A model generated the notes under the pieces. The model made no database searches and was not told the origin of the DNA. It saw only the letters and a list, made by a program, of their open reading frames with translations. A stretch of DNA of 64,000 nucleotides, taken from Chrysomallon squamiferum. Taxonomy: Eukaryota; Mollusca; Gastropoda; Neomphalida; Peltospiridae. Position numbers and translations under genes: made by a program. Numbering within the stretch: position 1 is the stretch's first letter; each line of letters begins with the position of its first letter. Of this stretch, positions 1-11,262 are shown one piece after another. The stretch is from positions 7,069,446-7,133,445 of the forward strand of contig CM022677.1 in the NCBI GenBank assembly GCA_012295275.1. Direction: 5' to 3'.

Positions 1-200
1 GCATGAAATATGATTTGTAACACGTGTCTACAGATCTCCCGTGAGGTATCCAGTTTAGTACTTAGTCATGTTTTTGAGATTATCTATTATTTGTGTTTTG
101 TTCTTTGTACGTATTAATGAGAGAGGAGATCACAGATCATCCATAAAATCTGAGAACAGAAACTTTTATACAGTGCGTCATACAGTAAAAATAATAATAG
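1..200. repeat. R1 dispersed repeat, partial copy
   Basis: This stretch resembles the inner part of R1, which is seen more completely at 1403-1690 and 51890-52170. Shared blocks are the start (GAAATATGATTTGTAACA), a TATCCAGTTT block, a TAGTCATGTTTTTGAGAT block and a GAGAGAGG block. It runs into a (TAA)n tract, as the copy at 51890 does. No coding potential is seen. Confidence 0.7.
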
Positions 201-213
201 ATATATTAATATT

Positions 214-262
<49 letters not shown>
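192..262. repeat. (TAA)n microsatellite
   Basis: This is a slightly interrupted TAA tract. It directly follows an R1 copy, the same arrangement as at 52176. Confidence 0.95.
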
Positions 263-737
263 TAACAAGTTCAAAAAGCAACAACCAAGTAGAATACAAA
301 TTGAAAATATGAAATGATATAGCATAAATTCAAACTGCGTAAATAATCAAATTGTGTAAATGTTATTACTATCGATCAATAAATTAAATTAATTTCCCAA
401 TATAACACCTAATTATTATATATCAACTATTGTTAGCAATACAGCTACTTTGTAATCTGTTTGTCTATCACGTTTGGAGAAGAAAAGAATGAGTTCCCCT
501 AATACCTTGAAAATTATATGTAATTTGAAACGTTGCCAATTAAGTTATTTTTGTGGTTGTTGTAATGGTTGAAACAAAGGCGCTACGTGTATAAAATGTT
601 ATAAATAACTATTTAATTTTAACTGGTTTGTATATGAACAGTGTAAAATAATACACTTCACCCCGCCAAAAATAAATCTTGTTTAAACTTGAATACTGAA
701 CTGGCGAGTATTGTGTCTTTTGAATTGTCCGAATGAA

Positions 738-740
<3 letters not shown>

Positions 741-814
<74 letters not shown>

Positions 815-890
815 GTAATAATAATAATAATAATAAAATAATAACAATAACAACAGCCATAACAATAATAACAATAACAAAATAATTTTG
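741..890. repeat. (TAA)n microsatellite with degenerate ACA/TAA tail
   Basis: This is a long, nearly perfect TAA tract followed by imperfect AACAATAA units. The polyasparagine-like and polytyrosine-like open frames across it are by-products of the repeat. Positions 263-740 hold no gene that I can see. Confidence 0.95.
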
Positions 891-1064
891 TAAATATTAT
901 GTAGCTATATATATCTATGTGTGTGTGTTTGTGTGTGTATGTGTGTGTAAAACTTGTGCTATGAATCAAAGCTTTACAGACAGTGAAAAGAAGACTAAAA
1001 AATCCCCCTTGTTATTTCAACGCGGTTAACATGTGTATTTATTATTATTATTTGTTTAATGTAA

Positions 1065-1188
<124 letters not shown>

Positions 1189-1189
1189 A

Positions 1190-1280
1190 AACATCATATC
1201 GCTCTGCTTATAGGATACGAAGTGTTAGAAAACTAAAATGAAATAGAACATATATTAAAATAAATAAACAAACAAACTAA

Positions 1281-1331
<51 letters not shown>

Positions 1332-1700
1332 ACAAACAAACCAAATAAAACAAAATGTAATAGAGATATATGGTTTCCTTAGTCATGCTAAAAACACTGA
1401 AGCCTCAGTACCGGCCCTGTTCCCCTCCTCTCTGATTATAGTGAATCAGTCCCTTGATCCAACTAACTCGAGCGTGCACAGCAAATAAAACGCGAAATAT
1501 GCTTTGTAACACCGCGATTTAAAACATGTGTCTAGAGATCTCCTGAGGTGTATCCAGTTTCGTATCTAGTCACGTTTTTGAGATATCAATCATTATGTTT
1601 TGTTATTTTTACGTATTCATGAGAGAGGGGTTCAAAGAACAATCTTCTTATCTGCGAACAGAACTTTACGTCCAGCAGTAATCATAATAATACAAAAAAA
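1190..1700. repeat. R1 dispersed repeat, long copy; copy A starts inside it
   Basis: The 5' part (CTTATAGGATACGAAGTG and CTAGAAAACT-like sequence) is followed by an (AAAT)n run at 1271-1333. The core starts at 1403 with CCTCAGTACCGGCCCTGTTC. The core recurs at 12776, 50207, 50784 and 51893, and the 5' part at about 50640 and 51730. The left edge of the large tandem duplication coincides with the core start. No box A/box B promoter pair or reverse-transcriptase coding region is seen, so the element class is unknown. Confidence 0.8.
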
Positions 1701-3053
1701 AAAAAAAAAAAAAAATAAAATAAATAAATAATAATAATAATAATAATAACGGCTTCAGGCACACAAGAGAAATAATCGGTGTTAAAAAAAAGAATAAGAT
1801 GTTGCAGTTTATTATGAAATAAACTGGATTTTTTAAATGGATATATTCCACTGTTGATAATGAAAAATGAGTTAATTTTCTTATTTATTATTCATATTTT
1901 ATAAACTTATCATTTTACAGGAACTTATCATTTTTACTGTTGTTCGTAAAAATGCAAATATAATATTATATTTATTATTATTTTAATACTTTCATTCAAC
2001 AAACCTGTTTGTCTCTCATTTACTCTTTTAAGGAAAATCTTAATCAAAAAAGAACAAAAAGTATTGTTTTCTTTTCATTGTAAAAGTAGTGTAAATTAGA
2101 TATATAATAATAATATATTTTGATATAGCATGGCACGCTCAGTTAATAATAGAAAAACAGTTCTGTTTTGTGCTGTGTGGATTTAAAAAACAAATTACTG
2201 GCGATAAATAAATAAATAAAGATTAAAAATCATTAAATGATGCAGTGCTAAAGAAAAATAATAATAAGCTTAGTTATGAAAATGAAAATTGATATCAATA
2301 TTAGAATTTAAGACACCCTATTTCAATTATTGAGCGTTCTGTTGTGTTTCTTCTTCTGTTTTTAGTTACGCATAATATCATTAATAAACGAATAGTTCTT
2401 ATCATACCGTCAGCTTTTGTAGCAGACGTAAAGTGACATGCGAGTCGAAAACAGGTCTCGATTACTTCATTAGTTTTACACTATCAAAAACTCTGCTATG
2501 TATTAAAAACAAATTCTGAGACGAAGATGTTGTAAAAATGAAACTAACTTCGTCCTTCAGCTAGCATAATATTATTTTAGATAATATGCGGCAGATTCGG
2601 TAAAAAATTATTTTAAAAATGCAACAAAACATTTTCATTGTTTTGAGTTGCACTCATAGCTCCCCAAGTAGAATTAAATTTAAATATCAACGTAATTAAT
2701 TATCGCGTTTTCCTGTAAAAAGCTTCTGATACCGACACCACTAGTGTTTATAAGGGATACATTTATTATCGAGTGACCTTTAAAAAAAATAATAATAATT
2801 GTTCAGAATACATCAGCTTACTTCATCACGATCTCGCCAAAGTTTCTGTCAATAATTTGAACCAGCATATCGGTAATTTTCTTTGATTTATTAGTAACAG
2901 AGAAAAAAGTATATTTTATTAAGTTTATTCCACTAAGATATTGCCCGCATAATAAAATAACAAAACAACGTTTGACAGTGTTGCTATGTTGTATTACGTG
3001 CACTCAAAAATATAAATATTTAGATTTCTTTAATAATTTTCCTTTTCTGATAG

Positions 3054-3100
3054 CTCACAGTTATGCAGATCTATTTTATGGAACCGGAAAGAATAATTAA
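3054..3100 (+). other. Candidate terminal exon (ends in GTGKNN)
   Basis: A TTTTCTGATAG acceptor-like site is followed by a short open frame reading HSYADLFYGTGKNN and a TAA stop. The paralogous block at 14184-14230 keeps the frame, reading DSYADLFYGSGKHN and the same stop. The conservation is suggestive, but no upstream exon is identified and the product is unknown. Confidence 0.3.
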
Positions 3101-4019
3101 AAATAAGGAGTAGTTTCCCTATTAATATTAACAAATTGTCTTAAGAGTTATTAATGTAATTAATCAAATATTAAGTTATTTTCGTTGATTTTAAACTGTG
3201 CTTCTGATAATTTGAGACTAAATAACTAAACATGACTTTTCTAAAATGTTATTGCGAGTTAGTTCTAGTTCAGAAATATGATTTACAGTGAATCCAGAAA
3301 ATCGGGGAGCGTCGTGGGTACGACCTCCATTTCCATATTTCTTATGTTTTATGCATCTTCAGTATCACCTATTGAATAAATAAATAAAATAAAAACTAAT
3401 TTAACTTGTCTCATAATATTTTATTATTCATTTGTTTGTTAGTGTTTTAATTAATTATTATTAGTATTATTATTATAAGCAACTGACCATGGATAATAAC
3501 GTTTCATAACGTAAGGGAAATAACTCTTTTGATAAAAACTCCTGCAAATTAATTTTAAATTGCTAAACCATATGAAATAATGAAAGAAAGCAAATACAAG
3601 TACCCACCCAAATTAAAAACAAAATCAGTAATAATAAACACCCTGAAAACAATTTTATATCTCTTTTTTATTTACCAAGAAAGAGTAACAGTGAATTAAG
3701 AAATCAAATTCAACAGCAAAATTGTAACAAATATAACAGTTAATGAATTAAAAATGCCTATAACAAACATAATACTGATACTGTCAAATTACATGTGCAT
3801 TATAAACAAATAACAAAAACAATGTTAAAAGAAAATATAATTTAACTACAGTTGTCACTTATTTACTTATTTTTTTCACCTGTTTTAAATTATTACATTG
3901 GATAATTAATTAAATTATTTAACAGGAGCTAGTATTAAAAATTAATCTAGACACCTGGGTCTTATTTTTAAAGTCTGCTAAATAAATTGATTCGATGCTT
4001 TATTTGCTGAGTTTATTTT

Positions 4020-4260
4020 CTAATTTATGCAGATATATGCAGGCACATAAATGCATGCACTAAAGTACAAACACATACAAGACACAAAACAAAACACTGA
4101 AAGTAACACATATGCAAACATTACAATATTCACACAGAAATACACACTCGCACATGCACTTAGGCAAAACCCCCCCACACACACATGCAGACATACCAAT
4201 ATACATATTGACATACACATATAGAATTCCCACACATACAGTGCAGAACATAAATGTAAT
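4020..4260. repeat. CA-rich imperfect repeat
   Basis: This is a degenerate CACA/CATA-rich tract. The cysteine-rich minus-strand frames over it are repeat artefacts. Copy B has an equivalent at 15130-15390. Confidence 0.8.
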
Positions 4261-4890
4261 AAATAATAACTTATATTATCAAAAACACTTCTTAAAAAAA
4301 CACTTCAATGAAAACAACAAAGATAAAGAAAAAAATATAATAGAAATAAACTTTGGTCCATGTACATTACATAAATAGTAATATCAGTGTGTGTGAATTA
4401 ACAGCATATTTTATTCTGTGTAACAGAAAATGCTGAATAGATCATTAAAAAAAAAATCATACGACAAGATGGTAAAAATTGTTAATTTCTATATCAGAAT
4501 ACTGGATAGAGTAGCAATAACTGTAACTAACATCAGATGAAGTGGATGATAATCATCATTTTCTGCATCACTTCTCTGTATTAGATCTGTTAAGCTGTAT
4601 AGCCTAAAATCATCATTCTTTGTATCAGAAAATTTTCAACAGAAATTTTTAAAATCATTTTCAATGAATTGGAATTGACATTATCTACATCAGAACATAC
4701 AGACAGGCATAGAAAACTTAACCTCTATAATCAGAGAAGAACTGGATATATTATTAACAATACCGCTTTATTATCAAGTAGGACAAAAGAAAATATGTCA
4801 GAAAATACAGAATATTATTAATAATATTATTTATCCTCATACAAACTGGAAAAGAGAAAATACTATTCTCTCAGAATGTACCTGATAGAA

Positions 4891-5067
4891 CTATAATTGA
4901 AAACAATTTTCTTTCGTCAGATAAGCTACACAATCACTTTCCCCAAGTTCTACTTCAGTGTACATGGGTTGAGCTAATCTGTAAGTGTGATGTTTCCGTG
5001 ACTCCTCTGTGTTCTGCAGAATTAGCTCAGGATGAGCTGAATCTTCATCCTCTTCTCCACTTCTTGT
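4891..5067 (-). CDS. LRR gene A, terminal exon (acidic, Tyr-containing tail)
   Basis: After a TTTTCTCAG acceptor the frame is open for 58 codons to a TAG at 4891. It starts TRSGEEDEDSAHPE and continues with an EESRKHHTYR stretch, then MYTEVELGESDC, ending ENCFQL. The segment is hydrophilic, acidic then basic, and looks like a cytoplasmic tail. YTEVEL resembles a YxxV/L-type motif, but the -2 position is Pro, so it is not a standard ITIM. Copy B keeps only the first part (15873-15968). The phase fits the preceding 34-bp exon. Product unknown. Confidence 0.55.
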   Translation of the reverse strand, partial: TRSGEEDEDSAHPELILQNTEESRKHHTYRLAQPMYTEVELGESDCVAYLTKENCFQL

Positions 5068-5155
5068 CTGAGAAAATCATTTTAGTATTTAATATTAATG
5101 TAATTAGGTATTGGTTTTTACAGTTTGTATTGTTATATTTATCTTTGTTTGTCAC

Positions 5156-5189
5156 CCAGTAGCTGATATATTTTTCATGCTGGGCTGTC
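5156..5189 (-). CDS. LRR gene A, 34-bp exon
   Basis: This tiny exon lies between a TTTTAG acceptor and a GTGAC donor. It reads TAQHEKYISYW in the phase required by both neighbours. The same exon with the same frame is at 16048-16081. Confidence 0.45.
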
Positions 5190-5602
5190 CTAAAACATTC
5201 ATTCATTCGTATAGTTTGTAAAAACAATGGCTATCAAAAATCTCAGTTATTTAAAGATAAGCATTAATTCCTGAACATTTCACAAAATGAATTGACATAT
5301 GACAGCACATGATATCAATACATATAATTACAAATGAAAGAATATTTTTTTAAGTTTTAATTTTTTTTATTATTTAATTTTTTTTATTATTTAATTTGTT
5401 TTTTTTTTTTTTTTGTTATATGAGCATCAAGGCAAACACCAACTACTTTGTTTAAACCTAGGTATCATAATTATGCAAATACAGTTTATGAACAGGGAAA
5501 GACAGTGAAAGAAAGAAAGAAAGTGAAAGAAAATCAGAAAGGCTAGGAGAAAATTAGAGATAGTGAGAGAGAAATAAAAAGACTATGACATCATCACTAT
5601 AC

Positions 5603-5663
5603 CTGACTTTTGCCTCCAGTTCTGTACTTTTAACATCATCAACTTTTATGTTAATTCTTGACA
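5603..5663 (-). CDS. LRR gene A, 61-bp exon
   Basis: The exon has a TTCATAG acceptor and a GTATAG donor. The frame reads SRINIKVDDVKSTELEAKV and its split arginine codon joins the next exon in phase. It is intact in both copies (B: 16494-16554) with only a few amino-acid changes. Confidence 0.45.
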
Positions 5664-5929
5664 CTATGAATTACTGTCCAAATATCTTAGATAACAATAA
5701 ACAGATTTTTCTTAATTATTCATAATAATAAAGAACAATATTACAGTTGGGAGAAATATTTACAGAAAAAATTGCCGAAACAGATATTTACAGATTATAT
5801 GTTTAGACACACATACACATAAAGACAGACAGCATGTTAGAAAGACAGACAAATTCAAAAAAGAAAGAATACAGAGGTACATAGACATATTTATTTAGGA
5901 AGTAAAAGTAGTTAGAGACTGTTAGATAT

Positions 5930-6100
5930 TGGGTAGATAGATAGGTTGATGATGTAGACCAACAGACAGACAGACAGACAGACAGTTTATTGTAGACCTA
6001 CACTGGTAAATAGATATACAGTTAATAGGACTAGGCAGATGTAACATAGAGACACACACACATATGCATGCAGAAAGAGCAAGACAAGCTGACAGATTGG
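5930..6100. repeat. GACA-type short repeats
   Basis: This is an imperfect (GACA)n tract with flanking GATA-like and CACA units. Copy B has the same at 16850-17060, where a block of about 60 bp (TTATATATAATTAATCAAAC with GGGAGTAGTAGGTAAACCAA) is further repeated about five times at 17090-17345. Confidence 0.8.
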
Positions 6101-6127
6101 GAGTAGTAGGTAAACCAAATGACATTT

Positions 6128-6259
6128 ATATGTAATTAATCAAACACTGATGATTTAAATGGAATACATCTACTCTGTTATAGTAATCTATAGCCTTGTC
6201 TACAGATACAAAATCAGACATCAGTATCCATGCTATTCCTCTGATCAAATCACTGGATC
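6128..6259 (-). other. LRR gene A, possible exon
   Basis: After a TTTTCTAG acceptor the frame is open through LIRGIAWILMSDF and AIDYYNRVDVFH to a TAA, with no clear donor. The equivalent in copy B (ending at 17447) is out of frame. It may be a decayed exon or chance. Confidence 0.2.
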
Positions 6260-6475
6260 CTAGAAAAGTCGAGCAGTAGTAGCAGTACCTGTTTATATGT
6301 GAGAAGGAAATATATTGTTCTTTACATTAAAAAGAAAGGAAAGTTTTAGAAATTAATGTAAAAGTTGATACTAAAAGTGGATACAAAAGTTGATAAATAT
6401 GTTAAGTATTGTAATGAGAAATATTATTTCATGTTAATAAGTTCGTATTTATTAATCTCTCTCACTTCTCTCTTT

Positions 6476-6478
<3 letters not shown>

Positions 6479-6507
<29 letters not shown>
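6479..6507. repeat. (CA)n microsatellite
   Basis: This is a perfect CA run. It is shorter at the matching place in copy B (about 17669). Confidence 0.95.
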
Positions 6508-6508
<1 letters not shown>

Positions 6509-6815
6509 CATTTTTTGTTAACTTTATTTCCTTCTTCTTGTATTTCTAAATACATACACAGATTGTATTCAAAACAAAATACATTCATATGTGGGTGTGT
6601 ATACTTGTTATAATAATAACTTTTTAAAACTATCCAATAATTACACATGCACATACATACTGAATTATCAAGAAGGCAAGACAACAAGATAAAATATTCA
6701 TAAATAAGGAGAATGTGATGTGTATTATTACAGATAGATTATATAGAAAGAAAGACAGATAGCTGTGAACTGTTATTACTGCACTTCTACATACCATATA
6801 ATCATTCACCATGAC

Positions 6816-6901
6816 CTTTCAACATGGCTGCAATGTCAGAAGTTGACTGTTTCCTTTATCTGTGAGAATGGCTGGACAGCGCATCATATTACCCAGCATT
6901 C
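6816..6901 (-). CDS. LRR gene A, exon with in-frame TGA
   Basis: The acceptor is CCTCTAG and the donor is GTCATG. It reads MLGNMMRCPAILTDKGN then SQLLTLQPC and a TGA four bases before the donor. The 85-bp copy B version has no stop here. The phase from the upstream exon is correct (split glycine). The two copies differ in exon length by one base, so at least one has shifted frame. Confidence 0.5.
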
Positions 6902-6998
6902 CTAGAGGAAGATAAATAAATAAATAAATGATATGACAAATTTCAATCAATATGAACCATATAAATGTTAAAATAAACAAATAACTATAACTGTTTAC

Positions 6999-7094
6999 CA
7001 GGATGTCCTCCAAGTGCTGTCAGTTTAATCAGGACGCTGAAGAGACACTTACAAGATGATTCAGTTTTCTCCCCTGACTTCTTGACAGTGAAAT
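6999..7094 (-). CDS. LRR gene A, exon ending LTALGGHPG
   Basis: This 96-bp exon is open throughout. It reads FTVKKSGEKTESSCKC then LFSVLIKLTALGGHPG. Split codons on both sides fit the neighbouring exons (GAT for Asp, GGA for Gly). Copy B (18437-18532) has the same length and frame, with mostly conservative changes. Domain identity is not recognised. Confidence 0.6.
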
Positions 7095-7221
7095 CTTAAA
7101 ATTAATTAAATTTATATAAATAGTTTAAAATGAAAACAATACAACAACAGCATTAACAATAATAAAACCTTTTACTTAGTATTCCTTCTTCTTTCTTATT
7201 TTTACCATTGGATTAACTTAG

Positions 7222-7295
7222 ATTAGAATTAGGGTTAGGATTAGGGCTAGGACTAGTGCTAGGTTTAGGATGAGATTAGGGGTTAGGTTCAGGCT
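7222..7295. repeat. Degenerate TTAGGG-like tract
   Basis: The plus strand has TTAGGGTTAGGATTAGGG with degenerate continuation (CTAGGACTAG, TTAGGGGTTAGG). It resembles an interstitial telomere-type repeat and lies in the intron between the 6999-7094 and 7396-7503 exons. A shorter version is at 18651-18706. Confidence 0.7.
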
Positions 7296-7395
7296 AGTTA
7301 TTTATTTATTTACTTACTTATTTGTTATTATTATTGTTTCTTTTTTATTATTTTTATTTTTATTGTTCTTTTTCTTAAATAAATGTATTTATTAC

Positions 7396-7503
7396 CAATT
7401 GCAGCATCCAACTTTGTGGAAAGTTCTTCCATTTCATTTTCTTGTAAGTTTTTCTTCTGGTTGTTAAGATACAACACTGTCAGTAACAACAGTCCCTCCT
7501 TCC
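7396..7503 (-). CDS. LRR gene A, intact LRR exon
   Basis: This 108-bp exon lies between a CCTTCAG acceptor and a GTAATAA donor. It reads KEGLLLLTVLYLNNQKKN then LQENEMEELSTKLDAAI. LTVLYLNNQ fits the LxxLxLxxN core of a leucine-rich repeat. The phase agrees with both neighbours. Copy B's version carries a 25-bp insertion that breaks the frame, so A preserves the ancestral state here. Confidence 0.65.
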
Positions 7504-8123
7504 CTGAAGGATAATAAAAAATATTTTAAAAACTTGAATTTAAAATTTAAAATGTAAGGAAGCAGGAACTACTACTATGACTACTGCAACTACAGCTGCT
7601 GTTCCTACTGCACCTCTATTAAAACTACATCGCTGCTATTATTATTACAACTACTACTGCTACTATTAGAATAGTGATAATAAAAGCTAATGTGTAGCTG
7701 TAGTTATAGTAGGTAATACTACTGCAGTAGTATTACTAAACTAGTTATTATCACTATCATACAATGTTAACTATTATTATTATTATTATTACTACATTTT
7801 CTATTTTGTTGATACAGTAGTAGCTGTTATTATTACTACTGCTGATGCAGTTGCTACTATCACTACATCATAGTTGCTACTGTCACTACCATGTTACATG
7901 TTGCTGCTGATGTTTTTGATGCTAATTACATCTCTGTTACAAATAATAAAGAACTGATAACTATTGTATTTACAAGATGCTATTCAGATGTGTTATTTTT
8001 CCTCCTGTGTAGGTATAGTAATAAAATTAAACATAACAAATCTCAAACAATATGCAAGCTTCTATTTTAATATTTTGAATTAAAAACTAATTTTTTCTGA
8101 AAAATACAAAAATAATTTATTAC

Positions 8124-8203
8124 CTAATGAGTTTCCACTCAAGCTCTTTAACTCAGAGATATGTCCCTTGATAGTATAAACAAAGATTAAGGGCAGATTC
8201 AAT
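8124..8203 (-). CDS. LRR gene A, shortened LRR exon
   Basis: This 80-bp exon matches the 85-bp copy B exon at 19527-19611 but lacks a few bases near its 5' end, which breaks the incoming frame. The 3' half still reads SELKSLSGNSL, an LRR-like core, and the donor GTAATA is kept. Confidence 0.5.
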
Positions 8204-8279
8204 CTTAAATTTAAATAAAACAGGCCTGAGTATTTTGTACAAAGCATTTAAACATATAAACTGATAACCAAATATTTCT

Positions 8280-8480
8280 TAACACACACACACGCACACA
8301 CACTATTATCAGAGTAGCAAGTATCACTATTGCTTATACACTCACACGCACACACATACTATTATCAAAATAGCAGTTATCTCTATTTTGATACATACAC
8401 ACAGAAACACCCACCCACCCACACACACTATTATCAGGGTAGCAATTACCACTATTGCTGATACACACACACACACATGC
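8280..8480. repeat. (CA)n-containing minisatellite in an intron
   Basis: Units of CACACA alternate with ACTATTATCA and TAGCAGTTATC-like segments. The matching copy B block is 19690-19905. Confidence 0.8.
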
Positions 8481-8606
8481 ATGTAGAGTTTAATATTCTT
8501 AGCATATGGTTTAACGAAATTATCTATGCAGAAAGATAAGGATTATTTATATACAGAATAATTTTTCAAATATTAGAACAATTTATAAAATTTAACCAAA
8601 ACTTAC

Positions 8607-8786
8607 CTGAATAAGTTTGACTAAATCGTCAAAGATACATTCAGAAAAATCAGGACAAGTTCCAATGTCCACATCTTTCAAAGAAATGAGTTTTCCATGG
8701 AAACTCAAACAGCTGGTTGGTTAAACAGCTGCAGTTCAGACATAATTCCTGTAGAGAACTTGTGACTGATTTGGATTCTGGAATAT
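8607..8786 (-). CDS. LRR gene A, frameshifted exon
   Basis: The acceptor is TTATTTCAG and the donor GTAAGT. The first part reads SLQELCLNCSCLTNQLF and the last part, in another frame, ISLKDVDIGTC then CIFDDLVKLIQ. The change of frame falls near the TTTCCATGG region and is shared with copy B, so it either predates the duplication or reflects wrong exon edges. The outgoing phase fits the next exon. Confidence 0.5.
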
Positions 8787-8954
8787 CTGAAATAAGTGGA
8801 AAACAGTATTAACAAACCTATTATCTATCAGGAGAAAAAGAAACTAAAAGTAGAAAAAATATAATAATGACAAATTTGTCAAACCTAGATAGTTACAGAA
8901 TGAAATACACGTGTGTGTATGTGTGAGTACACGATTTAGTGATACCAGCTTGTA

Positions 8955-9006
8955 ATAAAAACAATAATAATAATAATAATAATTATAATAATAATATAAA
9001 TAATAG
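8955..9006. repeat. (TAA)n microsatellite, short
   Basis: This is an imperfect AATAAT run, with a longer run at the same place in copy B (20378-20410). Confidence 0.9.
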
Positions 9007-9272
9007 TAATTCACAAAATGTAGAATCTACATAAGCAGAAAATAATTTAATATCAGTGATTAAAATAAGCATAGTGTGTACAAAAATACAGACAATAACA
9101 CACATACAGACAATAACACACATCCTGGCTTCTGCCAATAAAACTAAATAATGAAATTAACATTAAAATTTTATATACATACAAAGAGAAAGATAGATGC
9201 TGACAGACTATACAGGGATATACCCATGTAAGAATACATACACCCACACAACACACAATTTCACATATACAT

Positions 9273-9273
<1 letters not shown>

Positions 9274-9302
<29 letters not shown>
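9274..9302. repeat. (CA)n microsatellite
   Basis: This is a perfect CA run about 120 bases downstream (plus sense) of the LRR-derived minisatellite. It is absent from the copy B equivalent. Confidence 0.95.
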
Positions 9303-9308
<6 letters not shown>

Positions 9309-9420
9309 GTATTCTGTTAATACAAATCTTGTTGATGTTGTTGTTATAACAACTAATGTAATTGTTTATCATCAACTACTACTACCACATTTCACCAATA
9401 TTTACTATTGTACTTTTCAG

Positions 9421-9960
9421 CAGCCAGTCCTTTAGTGAGAGCAGTTTTATCAGATAATCCATTACTAGACAGATCTAGTTCTGTGAGTCCAGTGTTTAGT
9501 GAGAACAGTTTTATCAGATAATCCATTACTAGACAGATCTAGTTCTGTGAGTCTAGTGTTTAGCAAGAGCAGTTTTATCAGATAATCCATTACTAGACAG
9601 ATCTAGTTCTGTGAGTCCAGTGTTTAGCAAGAGCAGTTTTATCAGATAATCCATTACTAGACAGATCTAGTTGTGTGAGTCCAGTGTTTAGTGAGAGCAG
9701 TTTTATCAGATAATCCATTACTAGACAGATCTAGTTCTGTGAGTCCAGTGTTTAGTGATAGCAGTTTTATCAGATAATCCATTACTAGACAGATCTAGTT
9801 CTGTGAGTCCAGTGTTTAGTGAGAACAGTTTTATCAGATAATTCATTACTAGACAGATCTAGTTGTGTGAGTCCAGTGTTTAGCAAGAGCAGTTTTATCA
9901 GATAATCCATTACTAGACAGATCTAGTTCTGTGAGTCCATGCTTTCTACTAGAGTCCGTA
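9421..9960 (-). repeat. 64-bp LRR-derived minisatellite, 8 units
   Basis: Eight near-identical 64-bp units are seen, each containing ATTACTAGACAGATCTAG in plus sense. In minus sense one unit reads LTELDLSSNGLSDKTALT, a good leucine-rich-repeat segment. The edge unit continues into KGLAAE, so the source was a true LRR exon of which only one motif was amplified. Because 64 is not a multiple of three, each added unit shifts the frame, and the other two frames hold TAG stops. The array therefore cannot be translated through. Copy B has 3 units. Confidence 0.9.
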
Positions 9961-10200
9961 TAGAAGTTTCATGTCAGTGGAGCCTACACATAGCTCTGAA
10001 AATAAATAAATAAATAAATGTAATATCACAGTAGATATCAGTAGCTATTTAAGTATAGAGAAATACACATTTATATTAATAAAACCAGTATAAATAATTA
10101 AATAAATAAATAAGTAAATAAATAAGAAAGTTAATAAATTTAAAAAATATATAATGAAAAATTTAGATTCTTGAGTATGTGCTAATGTTTCTTAGAGGAG

Positions 10201-10258
10201 AAAAAGAAAGAGAAAGACAGTAAGAGAGAGAGAGAGCAATAAAGAGAAAGAGTATCAG

Positions 10259-10321
<63 letters not shown>

Positions 10322-10440
10322 CAGGGGAGACAAGATAGCAGAGAAAGACAGAAAGGAAAAGAGAGAGAGAGAGGAGAGAAAGACAGAAAGGAAGAGAGAA
10401 TTAGAGGGAGAGAGAGAAAAGTCAAATAGTGGCAGATAAA
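10201..10440. repeat. GA-rich microsatellite block
   Basis: A pure (GA)n core at 10264-10319 is flanked by GAAAGACAGAAAGGAAAAGA-type units. Copy B has a far larger version at 21491-22092. Confidence 0.92.
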
Positions 10441-10444
10441 GAAA

Positions 10445-11191
10445 AGTTGTAGTAGTAGTAGTTGTAGTTGTAGTAGTAACAGCAGCAGCAGAATTTGTAG
10501 TTGTAGTATTAGTGCTAATAGTACCAGGAGTAGTAATAGTTGTAGTATTAGTTGTAATCGTACTACTAATAGTAATAGTGGTTATAATTGTATATATATT
10601 AGTAGTAACAGTACTAGTTGTAGTACTAGTGGTAATAGTTTGTAGTATTAGTAAAGCAGTACTAGTTGTAGTAATAGTGGTAATAGTGGTAATAGTTTGT
10701 AGTATTAGTATAGCAGTACTAGTTGTAGTAATAGTGGTAATAGTGGTAATAGTTTGTAGTATTAGTAAAGCAGTACTAGTTGTAGTAATTGTGGTAATAG
10801 TTTGTAGTATTAGTAAAGCAGCAGTAGTAGTAGTAATATTTTGTATATTAGTAATAACCGTACAGTAGTAGTAATAGTGGGAATTGCAGCAGTAACAGTA
10901 ATAGTGATAACTGTGGTAGAATTAGCTTAGGTTGTATAGTACAAATAGTTACAATACATAGAGGTAGTAAATAACTGCAGTAGTAGTAGTAGTTGTAGCA
11001 ATAGAAGTAGTAGATGTAATAATAGTAGTAAAAATAATAGCATTAACATAGAGGTAAATATTGATTACAGCGTTAGTGTTGAAAGTCACTATTTTTCTCA
11101 GTAGTAGAATAATAGTAGTAACAATGGTAGTATTATTATTGTATTATTACTATTATTATTGTCATTATTATTGTTATTGTTTTTATTATTA

Positions 11192-11226
<35 letters not shown>

Positions 11227-11230
11227 AAAC
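10445..11230. repeat. GTA/GTT-rich minisatellite and (TTA)n
   Basis: Imperfect GTAGTAGTT tracts include a higher-order unit of roughly 57-66 bp (GTAATAGTTTGTAGTATTAG, AAGCAGTACTAG) repeated several times, ending in (TTA)n at 11195-11224. The valine/isoleucine-rich open frame over it is a repeat artefact. Copy B has the same region at 22110-22795. Confidence 0.88.
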
Positions 11231-11262
11231 ATTTTATAACAGTTATAATTAAGATTACTCAC

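Noticed and set aside
683-969. Poly-Tyr/poly-Leu/poly-Ile/poly-Asn frames (also at 11098, 22472, 52058-52514, 61664)
   Set aside because: They are translations of (TAA)n tracts, have no splice or start context, and appear in every frame of the repeat.
9421-9960. CRISPR-like array (regular 64-bp repeats)
   Set aside because: The repeats abut directly with no variable spacers, and the host is eukaryotic. It is a minisatellite.
10512-10868. Val/Ile-rich 118-codon frame resembling membrane segments
   Set aside because: It arises from the GTA/GTT minisatellite. The copy B version does not keep the frame.
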